Below are positions 35,040 through 44,060 of a DNA stretch of 64,000 nt, one piece after another. The translations under genes and the position numbers were made by a program. Numbering within the stretch: the first letter of the stretch is position 1; each line of letters starts with the position of its first letter. The notes below the pieces were generated by a model, which saw only the letters and a list, made by a program, of their open reading frames with translations, was not told where the DNA came from and did no database searches. The DNA is from Blastococcus sp. TF02-09 (GTDB lineage Bacteria; Actinomycetota; Actinomycetes; Mycobacteriales; Geodermatophilaceae). The stretch lies in contig NZ_QOHH01000001.1 in the NCBI RefSeq assembly GCF_003319105.1, forward strand, positions 186,001-250,000, in the 5' to 3' direction.

Positions 35040-36575
35040 TCAGGGGGCGAGCAGCGCGCGGACGGCGTCGATCGTGTCGGCGTCGGCCGCGGTCTTGTCG
35101 GGGCGGTAGCGGAGCACGCGGGCGAACCGCAGGGCCACGCCGCCGGGATAGCGGGTGCTGCGCTGCGCGCCGTCCACCGCGATCTCGACGACGAGCTCGG
35201 GTCGCAGCAGCACGCCCCACTCGGGGCGCTCCCGGGCGAGGTCGCGGAAGGTGCGGGTCTGCCAGGCGAGCAGCTCGTCGGTCATCCCCTTGAACGTCTT
35301 GCCCACCATCACCGGCTCCCCGCCGTCGGTGTCGCGTGCTCCGAGGTGGATGTTGGACAGCGAGCCGGTGCGGCGGCCGTAGCCCCACTCGGCTCCGAGG
35401 ACGACGAGGTCCAGGGTGTGCACCGGCTTGACCTTCTGCCACGCCCTGCCCCGCCGGCCCGCGGCGTAGGGGGCGTCCAGCGCCTTGACGACCACCCCCT
35501 CGTGGCCGCCGGCCAGCGCGTCGTCGAGCACCTGCGCGGCCTGCCCGTCCCGCGGCCGCCGCACGCCCTTCATCCGCAGCCCGGCGTGCGCGTCGTCGGC
35601 CAGCAGCCCCGCCAGCGCGTCGAGGCGGACGTCCAGCGGCTCGTCGAGCAGGTCGCGGCCGTCAAGGTGCAGCAGGTCGAAGAAGAACGGGCTGAGCAGC
35701 ACGCCGGCCTCGTCGTCGGCGGCGTCACTGCCGAAGCGGCTCATCGTGTCCTGGAAGGCGCGCGGCCGGCCGTCGTCGTCGAGCGCGAGGGTCTCCCCGT
35801 CCAGGACCGCGGTGCGGCAGGGGAGCGACCGCACGAGCACGACCAGCTCGGGCACGCCGTCGGTGATCTCGCGCAGCGTGCGGGTCCACACGCGGACCTC
35901 GTCGCCGTTCCGGTGCACCTGGATGCGGGCGCCGTCGAGCTTGAACTCGACGGTGACCTCGGCGCCGAGGTCGTGCAGCGCCGCGTCGAGCGAGGCACCC
36001 GGGCTGGCCAGCATCGGACGGATCGGCCGGCCGACCTCCAACTTCACCCCGTCGAGCGCTCCGGCCCCGCCGGACAGCGCGAGGGCGGCGGTCTCGGGCA
36101 GCCGGCCCGACAGCATGAAGGCCCGGCGCACCGTGGCGGGCGGGACCTCGGCGGCGGTGGCGACGGCGTCGAGCACCACGCCCTCCAGCGCCCCCTGCCG
36201 CAGCTCGCCGGTGAGCAGGGCCACGAGGAAGCGCTGCTCCTCCTCGGTGGCCGCGGAGAACAGCGCGGTGAGGACGGCGTCGCGCCGGGCCGTCGAGCCC
36301 GCGCCGGACGTCGTCGCCAGCTCGCCGAGCGCGCTGACCACCGCCGGCACGGACAGGCCGGGCTCGGCGGCGGGGGAGCCCACGCGGGGCGCGAGGGTGC
36401 GCCAGCCGACGCCGAGGCGGCCCTGCCCCGTCTCGCCGGACAGCCACGCGGTGACCGGCCGGACCTCGTCGTCGTCGGCCCGCCGCAGCAGCTCGGCGAT
36501 CGCGGCGGCCTTCGCCGTGCGGGCGCGCGTGGCCGCGACCCGGGCGGAGGCGGCGACGACGTCGGCGAGCAGCAC
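35040..36575 (-). CDS. ATP-dependent DNA ligase (LigB-like)
   Basis: A 511-residue ligase, close to the mycobacterial LigB length. The N-terminal DNA-binding domain precedes the nucleotidyltransferase motif I FKLDGARIQ with the lysine that receives AMP at residue 212, then motif III VLDGETLAL, motif IV EGVVVKAL and motif V WQKVKP, and an OB-fold. It probably seals nicks in repair. GTG at 36575 is chosen because the frame upstream is low-complexity, and CACGAT lies 6 bases before it as a possible leaderless -10. Confidence 0.93.
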   Translation of the reverse strand: MLLADVVAASARVAATRARTAKAAAIAELLRRADDDEVRPVTAWLSGETGQGRLGVGWRTLAPRVGSPAAEPGLSVPAVVSALGELATTSGAGSTARRDAVLTALFSAATEEEQRFLVALLTGELRQGALEGVVLDAVATAAEVPPATVRRAFMLSGRLPETAALALSGGAGALDGVKLEVGRPIRPMLASPGASLDAALHDLGAEVTVEFKLDGARIQVHRNGDEVRVWTRTLREITDGVPELVVLVRSLPCRTAVLDGETLALDDDGRPRAFQDTMSRFGSDAADDEAGVLLSPFFFDLLHLDGRDLLDEPLDVRLDALAGLLADDAHAGLRMKGVRRPRDGQAAQVLDDALAGGHEGVVVKALDAPYAAGRRGRAWQKVKPVHTLDLVVLGAEWGYGRRTGSLSNIHLGARDTDGGEPVMVGKTFKGMTDELLAWQTRTFRDLARERPEWGVLLRPELVVEIAVDGAQRSTRYPGGVALRFARVLRYRPDKTAADADTIDAVRALLAP

Positions 36576-36658
36576 GGCCCCATCGTGGCAGCCGGTACCG
36601 ACACCTCCCGCGACGCCCGGTGCGCGCGCGGGCGGCCCGGCCCGGTAAGCATGCGTCC

Positions 36659-37888
36659 ATGACCGCCAGCGCACGCGACTCCGACCTCGTCGTCTTCGGG
36701 GCGACCGGCTTCGTCGGGAAGCTGCTCGCCGCCTACCTGGCCGAGCACGCCCCCGCGGGCACCCGCATCGCCCTCGCCGGGCGGTCCCGGGCACGGCTGG
36801 AGGAGGCGCGGACCGCGCTGCCGGCCGCTGCCGCGGACTGGCCGCTGATCGAGGCCGACGCCTCCGACCCGGCCTCCATGGCGGCGCTGGCCGCGGGCAC
36901 GCGGGTCGTCGTCACCACCGTCGGCCCGTACGCGCGCTACGGCATGCCCCTGGTCGAGGCCTGCGCCGCGGCCGGCACGCACTACGCGGACCTCACCGGC
37001 GAGGTGCTCTTCGTCCGCGACGCGATCGACCGGGTCGACGGCGTCGCCCGCGGCACCGGCGCCAAGATCGTGCACGCCTGCGGCTACGACTCGATCCCCT
37101 CGGACCTCAGCACGATGCTGCTCGCCGCCCGGGCCGCCGCCGACGGCGCCGGTGGGCTGCGCGACGTCCGGCTGGTGGCCACGCTCAAGGGCGGCTTCAG
37201 CGGCGGCACGATCGACTCGATGCGGGCGCAGGTGGAGGCGCTGGAGAAGGACCCGTCGCTGCGGAAGGTGGCCGGCCACCCCTATGCGCTCAGCCCCGAC
37301 CGGGCCGCCGAGCCGAGGACGCAGCAGCCGAGGGACGCAGGTCTGCCGGCCCAGCTGCCGGACGGGCGCTGGTCGGCCCCGTTCGTGATGGCGTCGTTCA
37401 ACACCCGGATCGTCCGGCGGAGCAACGCCCTGCAGGACTGGGCCTACGGCCGGGAGTTCAGCTACGGCGAGGTGATGGGCGTGGGCGGCGGCCTGCGCGG
37501 GGCGGTGACCGCGGGTGTCGTGACCGCCGGCCTGCTCGGTGCGGTGTCCGCGATGAGCTTCGGGCCGACGCGCTCGCTCATGGACCGCGTGCTGCCGGCA
37601 CCGGGCACGGGCCCCAGCGAGGAGGTCCGCGCGAAGGGCTGGTTCCGCATGGACGTATCGGCGACGACCGAGAGCGGCCGGCGCTACACCGCCGTCGCCG
37701 CGGGGAAGGGCGACCCGGGCTACGCCGCGACCGCGGTGATGCTGGGGGAGGCCGCCCTGGCGCTGGCGCTGGACGGCGACCGGCTGCCCGACCGCGTCGG
37801 CTCCCTCACCCCGGCGACGGCGCTGGGCGACGTCCTCGTCGGGCGGCTCCGCGCGGCCGGGCACACCTACGAGGTCATCCCCGCCTGA
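36659..37888 (+). CDS. Saccharopine dehydrogenase-like NADP-binding protein (trans-acting enoyl reductase-like)
   Basis: A 409-residue protein. The N-terminal Rossmann motif is LVVFGATGFVGKLLAAYLAEH; the middle has THYADLTGEVLFVRDAID and HACGYDSIPSDLSTMLL, typical of the mycobacterial trans-enoyl reductase / saccharopine dehydrogenase-like group involved in lipid metabolism. A C-terminal hydrophobic segment (AVTAGVVTAGLLGAVSAMSF) may contact a membrane. TAAGCA lies 7 bases before the ATG and may be a leaderless -10. The substrate is unknown. Confidence 0.85.
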   Translation: MTASARDSDLVVFGATGFVGKLLAAYLAEHAPAGTRIALAGRSRARLEEARTALPAAAADWPLIEADASDPASMAALAAGTRVVVTTVGPYARYGMPLVEACAAAGTHYADLTGEVLFVRDAIDRVDGVARGTGAKIVHACGYDSIPSDLSTMLLAARAAADGAGGLRDVRLVATLKGGFSGGTIDSMRAQVEALEKDPSLRKVAGHPYALSPDRAAEPRTQQPRDAGLPAQLPDGRWSAPFVMASFNTRIVRRSNALQDWAYGREFSYGEVMGVGGGLRGAVTAGVVTAGLLGAVSAMSFGPTRSLMDRVLPAPGTGPSEEVRAKGWFRMDVSATTESGRRYTAVAAGKGDPGYAATAVMLGEAALALALDGDRLPDRVGSLTPATALGDVLVGRLRAAGHTYEVIPA

Positions 37889-38345
37889 GGGTCACCGGGC
37901 GCTCGGCCGGCTCGGCGGGGGACGCCCGCAGCACCGAGCGGACGAGCAGGCCGGCCGCCACGGCGCCGACGGCGTTGAGCGCGGCGTCCAGCGGCGAGAC
38001 GACCCGGCCCAGCGGCAGCAGCCACTGGAGCACCTCGATGGCGGTCGCCGCGCTGACCGCCAGCGCGGCCAGGCGCCCCGGGCGGCCCGCCGCCGGCCAC
38101 CCGGCGACGAGCAGGCCGGCCGGGACGGCGAGCAGACCCAGGTTCCCCAGGAGCTGGAGCACGGTGGCCTCGGAGTCCAGGCCGGTGGCGTACCAGCGCA
38201 GTTCGGCCAGCGGCGCGCCCCACGCCCAGCCGGTGCCCGCGGGGGTCAGCGTCAGCGCGGCCACCACGGCGAGCGCGGGGGCCAGGGCGAGCTGCGCGCC
38301 CGCGTGCGCCGGCTGGCCGTTCGGTCGTCCCCGGTCGTCGTCCAT
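37875..38345 (-). CDS. VanZ-like family membrane protein
   Basis: A 156-residue protein with about four hydrophobic segments and the VanZ-type end IEVLQWLLPLGRVVSPLDAALNAVGAVAAGLL. VanZ proteins give low-level teicoplanin resistance in enterococci, but most homologues have no known role. It overlaps the convergent gene at its 3' end by 14 bases. Confidence 0.82.
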   Translation of the reverse strand: MDDDRGRPNGQPAHAGAQLALAPALAVVAALTLTPAGTGWAWGAPLAELRWYATGLDSEATVLQLLGNLGLLAVPAGLLVAGWPAAGRPGRLAALAVSAATAIEVLQWLLPLGRVVSPLDAALNAVGAVAAGLLVRSVLRASPAEPAERPVTLRRG

Positions 38346-38517
38346 GCCGCCACCGTCCCCGGCGCACCTGCGAACCGGCTGGACGTGCGCTGAGCGGGGC
38401 CCGTCGACCCCTCGGCCACTCACAGGGACACCGGCGGTCGGTGCCAGGCCAGTCCCAGGAAGACCGCCGAGGCTGCGACCGCGGCCGGAGGGTCCGGCCG
38501 CAGACGGAGGAGACCTC

Positions 38518-39102
38518 ATGCGCAAGAAGTTCATCATCGCCACCACCGCGGGGGTGCTGACCCTGGGCGGCATGGCGGTCGCGGTCCCGGCGCTCGCGGA
38601 CTCGGGCGGGTCCACCGGTTCCGCCGTCGACCGGATCACCGAGGCGCTGTCCGGGCTGGTCTCCGACGGCTCGATCACCCAGGAGCAGGCCGACGAGGTC
38701 GCCAGCACGCTCGACGCGGCCGGCATCGGCCACGGCGGGGGGCACCGCGGTGGCGGGTTCGACCTGTCCGCTGCGGCGACGGCGCTCGGCATGACCGAGG
38801 ACGAGCTGCGCACGGCGCTGGAGACCGACGGCACCACGCTGGCCGACGTCGCCGCGGACCAGGGCGTCGAGGTGGACGCCCTCGTGGACGCCCTGGTGAC
38901 CGCCCAGCAGGAGCGCATCGCCGCCGCGGTCGAGGACGGCCGGCTCACCCAGGAGCAGGCCGACGAGCGGCTCGCCGACCTCGAGGAGCGGGTCACCGAA
39001 CGGGTGAACAGCGAGGCCCCGGTCGGCGGTCCCGGTCACGGTCCCCGCGGGGACGACGGCGACGGCGCGGCCGACGACGCGCCGGAGACCCCGGCGGACT
39101 GA
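38518..39102 (+). CDS. Secreted hypothetical protein with repeated Gln-Glu-Gln-Ala-Asp helices
   Basis: A 194-residue protein with a clear signal peptide (MRKKFIIATTAGVLTLGGMAVAVPALA). Two copies of the motif TQEQADE (ITQEQADEVASTL and LTQEQADERLADLEERV) lie in helical segments separated by a Gly/His stretch (GHGGGHRGG) that might bind metal. The tail is acidic and Gly-rich. Proteins of this pattern recur in actinobacteria, function unknown. The start is chosen by the signal peptide and the GGAGGAGA upstream. Confidence 0.75.
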   Translation: MRKKFIIATTAGVLTLGGMAVAVPALADSGGSTGSAVDRITEALSGLVSDGSITQEQADEVASTLDAAGIGHGGGHRGGGFDLSAAATALGMTEDELRTALETDGTTLADVAADQGVEVDALVDALVTAQQERIAAAVEDGRLTQEQADERLADLEERVTERVNSEAPVGGPGHGPRGDDGDGAADDAPETPAD

Positions 39103-39120
39103 CGCCGGCTGCGGCACCAC

Positions 39121-39161
39121 GGCAGCGGCGCCGCTCCCCACCCGGGGGCGGCGCCGCTGCC
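39121..39161. terminator. Bidirectional hairpin terminator
   Basis: A perfect 14-bp stem (GGCAGCGGCGCCGC) around a 13-base loop lies between two convergent genes and overlaps the end of the serine hydrolase gene. Confidence 0.75.
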
Positions 39162-40096
39162 TATGCGATGCCGGCGCGGACGGCGTCGGCCGCCCGGGCG
39201 AGCGCTCCGGAGGCCTGCGCCCACGTGGTGGCCTCGGGGAAGTCGCCCAGGAGCACGACCACCCGCCCGTCGGCCAGCACGCCGGCCGAGTGGAGCTGCC
39301 GCCGGTCGTCCACACAGCACATCCAGCCCTGCTTGGCCGCGACCCCGTCGCTCGCGCCGGCCAGGAGTCCGAACCGCTGGTCGAAGCCGTCCGCGGCGAG
39401 CGGGGTGGTGGCGCGCATCCAGCGGAGGAGGGTCGCGGCGTCGTCGGCCGGCAGCACCTCGTCGAGCGTGGTGAGCACGGTGGCCGTGTCCGAGGCGGAG
39501 GTCCACGCCTGACCCCACTGCCCGGTGATCTCGGGAGGGCCGGTGACGGTCAGCCCCAGGGACGCCGCGGCGTCGGCCACCAGCCGGGCGCCGTCGAACC
39601 GGACCCACAGGGCGCTCATCGCGGCGTCGTCGGACGACGTCACCGCCCGCTCCATCAGCGCCAGGTCGTCCGGTGCCAAGGTGAGGACGCCGGCCGCGTC
39701 GAGGAGCAGCAGGCGGCTGACCAGCACGATCTTGACCAGGGAGGCGGTGTACCGCGGCTGCCCGGCCTCCGGGCTGCTCACCAGCGGGTTGCCGTCGGAG
39801 TCGAGCGCGACGACGGCGATCGTGCCCCCGACAGCGGCCCCTGCGGCGGCGACCTGGTCGAGGATGCGCACGGTGTCGACGGACGCCCTCGCGAGCAGTT
39901 CCTGCGCCCGGTCACCGGGAGGCTCGCCGGCGTCCGGTGCGGCCGCCGAACTCGTGGACGCGGCCGCCGGCCGGGTCGTGCACCCGGCCACGACGACGAC
40001 CGCCGACACCGTGGTGACGACGGTGACGAGGACAGCGACCAGCACCAGGCGGGGCCGGCGACGCAGCCGCTCGGTGGTGCGGCTCACCTCCGCCAT
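39161..40096 (-). CDS. Serine hydrolase lipoprotein (class A beta-lactamase-like fold)
   Basis: A 311-residue protein. After a basic N-terminus and hydrophobic stretch, VVAGC gives a lipobox with Cys 39. The SxxK motif is SLVK (Ser 119, Lys 122), followed by SSDDAAM where class A enzymes have SDN, and KQGWM near the C-terminus in place of KTG. It is therefore a penicillin-binding/beta-lactamase-like protein, probably membrane-anchored; true beta-lactamase activity is doubtful because the SDN and KTG motifs deviate. Confidence 0.8.
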   Translation of the reverse strand: MAEVSRTTERLRRRPRLVLVAVLVTVVTTVSAVVVVAGCTTRPAAASTSSAAAPDAGEPPGDRAQELLARASVDTVRILDQVAAAGAAVGGTIAVVALDSDGNPLVSSPEAGQPRYTASLVKIVLVSRLLLLDAAGVLTLAPDDLALMERAVTSSDDAAMSALWVRFDGARLVADAAASLGLTVTGPPEITGQWGQAWTSASDTATVLTTLDEVLPADDAATLLRWMRATTPLAADGFDQRFGLLAGASDGVAAKQGWMCCVDDRRQLHSAGVLADGRVVVLLGDFPEATTWAQASGALARAADAVRAGIA

Positions 40097-40254
40097 CGTC
40101 CCCCCGATTTCTGGCACCGGGCTGTGAATCCGCGTCGGCTCGCAACTTTTCCGGGCTCTCAGGCCGCTCCCAGCCACGCCAGGGGCTGCGTCGAGGAACG
40201 GCGCGGACCCTCGGGTGCTCCGCGGCGGTCGGTGCAGCGGGGGAGGAGGCCCGG

Positions 40255-40911
40255 ATGCAGCAGTCGCGCGTGCTGGCGGAGCCGTCGCGGGTCGACCTCG
40301 GCGGGCCGGTCCTGGTGGTCATCGGCGGACTGCCCGGCAGCGGAAAGACGACGCTGCTGCGACGGCTCCTCGCCGAGCAGGTGCCGGGAGTGACCGGACT
40401 GGACTCGGAGTTCGTCGCGGAGGACTTCCGGCGGGCGGGTGTGGCTCTGACGTACCGGTTCCTCCGCCCGGTGGTGCACGTCGTGCACCGGTGGCGGGTG
40501 CTGCGGGCCGTCCGCGGCGGGTCTCCTGTCGTCGTGCTCACCGATCCCTGGACCGGGGAGCGGTGGCGCGCCGCGGTGCTCCGGGCAGCCGCGCGGGCCG
40601 GCCGGCGGGTGCTGGTGGTGCACCTCGACACCGGGCCGGAACTCGCCGCCGCGGGGCAGTCGGCTCGCGGCCGAGTGCTCTCGGAGCGCGCCATGCGGCG
40701 CCACCTCGAGCGGTCGGCCCGTGTCAGGGCGGCGTCCGGGCCGGACGTCCTCGTCGTCGACCGGCGGGGGAGCGACCGCCTCGACCTCGCCGGGATCCTC
40801 CGCCGGCCGTTGCCCCGCCGATTCCGGACGGAGGGAGAGTCGTGCTCTCAGGCGCAGATCCAGCCCGGTAGTGCGGGCCACGCCTCGACCGTGTCGCCGT
40901 CCACGGCGTAG
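40255..40911 (+). CDS. P-loop kinase/ATPase (zeta-toxin/AAA_33-like)
   Basis: A 218-residue protein with a Walker A motif [10 protein letters not shown] at residues 24-33 and the pattern [11 protein letters not shown] after it. It resembles small nucleotide or metabolite kinases of the AAA_33/zeta-toxin type, but no antitoxin is evident nearby. The last 64 bases overlap the convergent broken lipoprotein gene, and the final 20 residues (after PRRFRTEG) look unlike folded protein, so the 3' end may have been extended by loss of an earlier stop. It ends in TAG. Confidence 0.7.
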   Translation: MQQSRVLAEPSRVDLGGPVLVVIGGLPGSGKTTLLRRLLAEQVPGVTGLDSEFVAEDFRRAGVALTYRFLRPVVHVVHRWRVLRAVRGGSPVVVLTDPWTGERWRAAVLRAAARAGRRVLVVHLDTGPELAAAGQSARGRVLSERAMRRHLERSARVRAASGPDVLVVDRRGSDRLDLAGILRRPLPRRFRTEGESCSQAQIQPGSAGHASTVSPSTA

Positions 40912-41317
40912 GCCGTCGAGAGGTCGTCGGCCAGGAGGAGCTCGACCCCGGCACCGTTCTCGTAGCCGGTCGGGATCGCGTCGTCGGGCAGGTCGGCATC
41001 CGGGACGAACGACTCGACGGTGTCGGCGGCGAAGACCCTTCGGGGTCGCGCACGAACAGACGCCTGGCGTCCTCGGTGCTGCCGCCGTCGAGGGGCCAGC
41101 GCAGTTCGAGGAGGAGGGCCGAGTCCATGTCGCAGTGGGTCTCGCCTTCGTACAACCGGAAGTCCGATGGCTGGGCGATCGTGTCGCCGCGTTCCCAGAG
41201 GCCCAGCAGGCGGTCGTGATCGTCGGCCGCGGGCGTCTGCTGGTCACCGTTCCCGCTGCACGCCGACGTCGCGAGCGCCAGCAGTGTGAGAGGCAGAGCC
41301 CAACCACGAATGGTCAC
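40848..41317 (-). pseudogene. Lipoprotein gene broken by a single-base deletion
   Basis: The 5' part (from GTG at 41317) encodes a lipoprotein signal with lipobox ATSAC, then about 70 plausible residues ending in FVRDPEG. In a different frame, immediately after, the sequence continues VFAADTVESFVPDADLPDD and runs to a stop at 40848. Restoring one G in the GGG run at about 41041-41045 joins both parts into a 156-residue protein. The whole span is 470 bases, one short of a multiple of three. Function unknown. This is either a real pseudogene or a sequencing error. Confidence 0.75.
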
Positions 41318-41456
41318 CCGCACATCATGGTGGCCGACCAAAAGATCTCTCCAGGCCGCAGCGTCATTGCGGCCGAACAGAGATATCCGAGAACGCGTAC
41401 GCACTTTCTCCGCCGGCCTGCGTGGCTGACCATGGGCGGGCTCCGCGGGGTGGCAG

Positions 41457-42470
41457 CTACGTCAGCGGCTCGTTCTCGCGGTGCCGGGAACCGGTCTCGC
41501 GCAGCGACCCGGGGTGGGCCCTCGCGGTGGGGTCGCTGCGAGTCTTGACCAGGCTCGCGACGGTGACGACGGCGAGCACGACGACGATGACGCCCAGGCT
41601 GAGCGGGGTGGGGATCTCCGGCACGCGCTCGTCGATGTCGACGTGGCCCCAGTGCAGGATCAGCTTGAGGCCGATGAACGCGAGGATGAACGCCAATCCG
41701 GCTGACAGGTAGACGAGCCGGTCGAGCAGCCCCTTGACGAGGAAGAACAGCGCCCGCAGGCCCAGGAGCGCGAAAGCGTTGGCCGTGAAGACGATGTAGG
41801 CCTCTTCGGTCACCCCGAAGATGGCGGGGATGGAATCGAGGGCGAAGAGCAGGTCCACGCTGCCGATCGCGATGAGCACGATGAACAGCGGGGTGACCAT
41901 CCGCCTCCCGTCGACGCGGGTGGTGAGCCGGCCGCCGACATAGTCGGGAGTGACCGGCAGGAGGCGGCGGGCGGCTGTGACCACCGCATTGTTCTCGATG
42001 TCGGGGTCCTCGTCGCGGTGCCGGAACAACTGCACGGCCGTGTAGATCAGCAGCAGGCCGAAGAGCAGGAACATGAAGGAGAACAGCGACAGCAGCGTCG
42101 CGCCGAGCGCGATGAAGATCGTCCGCATGATCAGTGCCAGGACGATCCCGAAGGTGAGCACCTTGTGCTGGTGCTCCTCGGGCACCGTGAACGTCGTCAT
42201 GATGATGACGAAGACGAACAGGTTGTCGACCGACAGGCTCTTCTCGATCACGTAGCCGGCGAAGTACTCGGTGCCCGCGTCGCCGCCGTAGGCGACCGTG
42301 AACCAGACGCCGAAGGCGATGGCGACCGCGATGTAGAACACCGACCACGCGGTGGCCTCGCGGAAGCCGACGCGGTGCGGTCGAACCGCGGCCAGCACCA
42401 GGTCCACGGCCAGCAGGCCCAGCACGAGCGCGATGGTGAGTGCCCAGGTCCGGACGCTGATGTCGAGCAC
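41457..42470 (-). CDS. TerC family integral membrane protein
   Basis: A 337-residue protein with about nine transmembrane segments. The TerC/Alx hallmarks are EKSLSVDNLFVFVIIMTTF and SVDLLFALDSIPAIFG, each with conserved acidic residues in the membrane. Family members are linked to tellurite resistance, Mn2+ export and membrane-protein metalation. GTG at 42470 (VLDISVRTWAL) is preferred over GTG 42503 because it has GGAG 8 bases upstream and matches usual N-termini. No yybP-ykoY riboswitch was seen upstream. Confidence 0.92.
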   Translation of the reverse strand: MLDISVRTWALTIALVLGLLAVDLVLAAVRPHRVGFREATAWSVFYIAVAIAFGVWFTVAYGGDAGTEYFAGYVIEKSLSVDNLFVFVIIMTTFTVPEEHQHKVLTFGIVLALIMRTIFIALGATLLSLFSFMFLLFGLLLIYTAVQLFRHRDEDPDIENNAVVTAARRLLPVTPDYVGGRLTTRVDGRRMVTPLFIVLIAIGSVDLLFALDSIPAIFGVTEEAYIVFTANAFALLGLRALFFLVKGLLDRLVYLSAGLAFILAFIGLKLILHWGHVDIDERVPEIPTPLSLGVIVVVLAVVTVASLVKTRSDPTARAHPGSLRETGSRHRENEPLT

Positions 42471-42593
42471 GCCGGTCTCCGTCCCGTCGGCGGGCGACCT
42501 CACGCCGGGGCTGAGCGTGCGGACCCGGGGATGCCCTCAGGAGTGACCGTCTAACCCGGCGGCACGGTGGCCGTCGGGCGAGTCACCGACGCT

Positions 42594-42605
42594 GACCATA
42601 TGGTC
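42594..42605. promoter_or_regulatory. Perfect 12-bp palindrome GACCATATGGTC upstream of terC-like gene
   Basis: A perfect palindrome containing TATA lies about 125 bases upstream of the TerC-family start and is AT-rich for this genome. It could be an operator for a dimeric regulator. The surrounding gap 42471-42667 holds nothing else recognisable. Confidence 0.3.
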
Positions 42606-42667
42606 GTGCGCTCTCTGGCCTTGCCGGCAGCTGCGCTGACCGGGCCGTCAGCGCTCGCGCATTGTTC

Positions 42668-43021
42668 TCAGCCGCGCCCGGGCCGGACCAGCTGGGCGCA
42701 CGGCGGTGGTGCCATGCCGTCGTCCGGGACGAACTGGATGACCTCGCCTCCCCGGTCGGTATAGGTCATCTGGTCACCGGCAATGACAACGGTTCCGCGC
42801 CCCACCCAATCCTCAGGCGTGTTCGTCCCATCCAGTGGTAGATCGGGGCTGCTGTCGACCGATTGCGGAGTGACCGCTTCCCAGAGGCGCCCATTGACGG
42901 TCACCGCGTCGACGCCGCAGTGCCGGAGGGAAACCTCCACCGAACTGAACGCGTTCCCGCAGGCGGCAAGGATGCCGACGCTCGAGAGCAGGACAGCGCG
43001 CGCACGTGTGGGGCCACTCAT
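42668..43021 (-). CDS. Small hypothetical lipoprotein
   Basis: A 117-residue protein with a lipoprotein signal (VLLSSVGILAAC lipobox) and a soluble domain with three further cysteines. The segment WVGRGTVVIAGDQMTYTDRGGEVIQFVPDD suggests a beta-rich fold. Not recognised as a known family. GATACT lies 7 bases before the ATG, consistent with a leaderless transcript. It is the first of the small genes of the repeat-bearing island. Confidence 0.65.
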   Translation of the reverse strand: MSGPTRARAVLLSSVGILAACGNAFSSVEVSLRHCGVDAVTVNGRLWEAVTPQSVDSSPDLPLDGTNTPEDWVGRGTVVIAGDQMTYTDRGGEVIQFVPDDGMAPPPCAQLVRPGRG

Positions 43022-43048
43022 GCCCGGCAGTATCAGGCTCCAGGAGTG

Positions 43049-43110
43049 CTGAAGCCGCCTTTTTGGCGTGCCTCCTCGCGGTATCCCTGAGCCGCCCACA
43101 ATGGGACACC
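43049..43110 (+). repeat. Island repeat copy A
   Basis: A degenerate copy: GAAGCCGCC on the left, then TATCCCTGAGCCGCCCACAATGGGACA. It lies between the small lipoprotein gene and the 141-residue gene. Confidence 0.75.
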
Positions 43111-43156
43111 CCATCAGCAGGCAGCAGTCGGATGACTAGAGGTGACTGTCCGCTTG

Positions 43157-43162
43157 TAGCGT
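43157..43162 (+). promoter_or_regulatory. -10 box for leaderless gene at 43169
   Basis: TAGCGT ends 6 bases before the GTG start, the same geometry as at kynA. Confidence 0.5.
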
Positions 43163-43168
43163 CGTTTA

Positions 43169-43594
43169 GTGCCGTGGCGACCCGATCACCCGAATCCGCC
43201 GCATCGGCTTGATCGCTACGCCTTCCGAGCCGGGGAGTTGCGAAGCCCCGAGGAGACAGACACGGGGTACGCGCTCGTCCTCCCGATCGTCTTCTGGACG
43301 CAGGTCGGAGGCCACCTTTGGAGGCGGCGCTGGGGTAACCCGAAGACAACGGCGGACGTGTGGGTGTCTGCTGCCGCTGTTGAGCACCCTTACGATCTCG
43401 GATGGTTTATGGACGACCGGCTTGAGGAGATGATGGACCTTTGGGACGCAGGCCACGTCGTCCTGGGCGAGGACCTCCTGCATGAGGTTCGCTGGCTGGA
43501 CGAGAACGACTCCAAGGTAATCGCCCGTGAAGTGTTCGATACCGACCTTGATCAAGAGCGTGCGAGTCGAGCACCGACCGGCGGTGGTCCCTAG
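43169..43594 (+). CDS. Hypothetical protein of the repeat island
   Basis: A 141-residue acidic protein (many Asp/Glu/Trp), not recognised. Segments such as WFMDDRLEEMMDLWDAGHVVLGEDLLHEVRWLDENDS suggest a soluble alpha/beta protein. Codon use is less GC-biased than in the flanking chromosome. No Shine-Dalgarno; a leaderless -10 is in place. Its TAG stop codon lies inside the left edge of repeat copy B. Confidence 0.6.
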   Translation: MPWRPDHPNPPHRLDRYAFRAGELRSPEETDTGYALVLPIVFWTQVGGHLWRRRWGNPKTTADVWVSAAAVEHPYDLGWFMDDRLEEMMDLWDAGHVVLGEDLLHEVRWLDENDSKVIAREVFDTDLDQERASRAPTGGGP

Positions 43595-43650
43595 AGCCGC
43601 CTTAGGGGGCGGCCTGCCCAACTGCCCCTGAACGGCCCACTAAGAGACAC
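43586..43650 (+). repeat. Island repeat copy B
   Basis: GGTCCCTAGAGCCGCCTTAG on the left; CCCCTGAACGGCCCACTAAGAGACA on the right. It overlaps the stop codon of the 43169 gene. Confidence 0.85.
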
Positions 43651-43658
43651 ACGCCATC

Positions 43659-43920
43659 TTGGTGTGCTCCGTGGTAGCCGCGGCCTGGACTTCGACCTTA
43701 TTGATCCCCAGGCGGCCCGACGACCTCGAGATCGAGGAAGTACGGGAGGTCACTCCAGTGCACATAAGGCGCGGTGCTTCGAGTTCGACGTCGCCGCTCC
43801 CGGCGAGCTTGAACTTCGCCTGTCGGCGCAGCCCAAGCACGACGATTGTTACCTCGGGTGCGCTATAGCCGCCTTCATGGCATGTCTGGCCGGTGTCCTT
43901 GAGCGGCCCACAATGGGAAG
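43659..43920 (+). pseudogene. Possible degraded coding remnant
   Basis: Plausible protein-like stretches switch frames: frame 2 GLDFDLIDPQAA, then frame 3 PDDLEIEEVREVTPVHIRR, then frame 2 again RCFEFDVAAPGELELRLSAQ. This is the pattern of a gene with two compensating indels, running into repeat copy C. A 66-residue minus-strand frame (43640-43840) overlaps it and cannot be excluded as the real gene. Identity unknown. Confidence 0.25.
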
Positions 43921-43926
43921 GACACC
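43861..43926 (+). repeat. Island repeat copy C
   Basis: CTATAGCCGCCTTCATGG on the left; TGTCCTTGAGCGGCCCACAA then GGGAAGGACA on the right, with three extra bases in the closing arm. Confidence 0.85.
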
Positions 43927-44060
43927 GCGTCCTTGTCGGTCTGGTGAGGCTTCGTACACACCCGCGCGGGGGACATGGTGCGACCGTCAGCCGCCCGGAA
44001 CCACAGCCTCGGGGTTGTATCGCAAGAATCAGCCGAACGTAGATAGGGCCGGGTGCGTGA

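Noticed and set aside
42471-42667. yybP-ykoY (Mn2+) riboswitch upstream of the TerC-family gene
   Set aside because: The conserved GGGGAGUA and CUUACGC-type blocks are absent; only a short palindrome is present.
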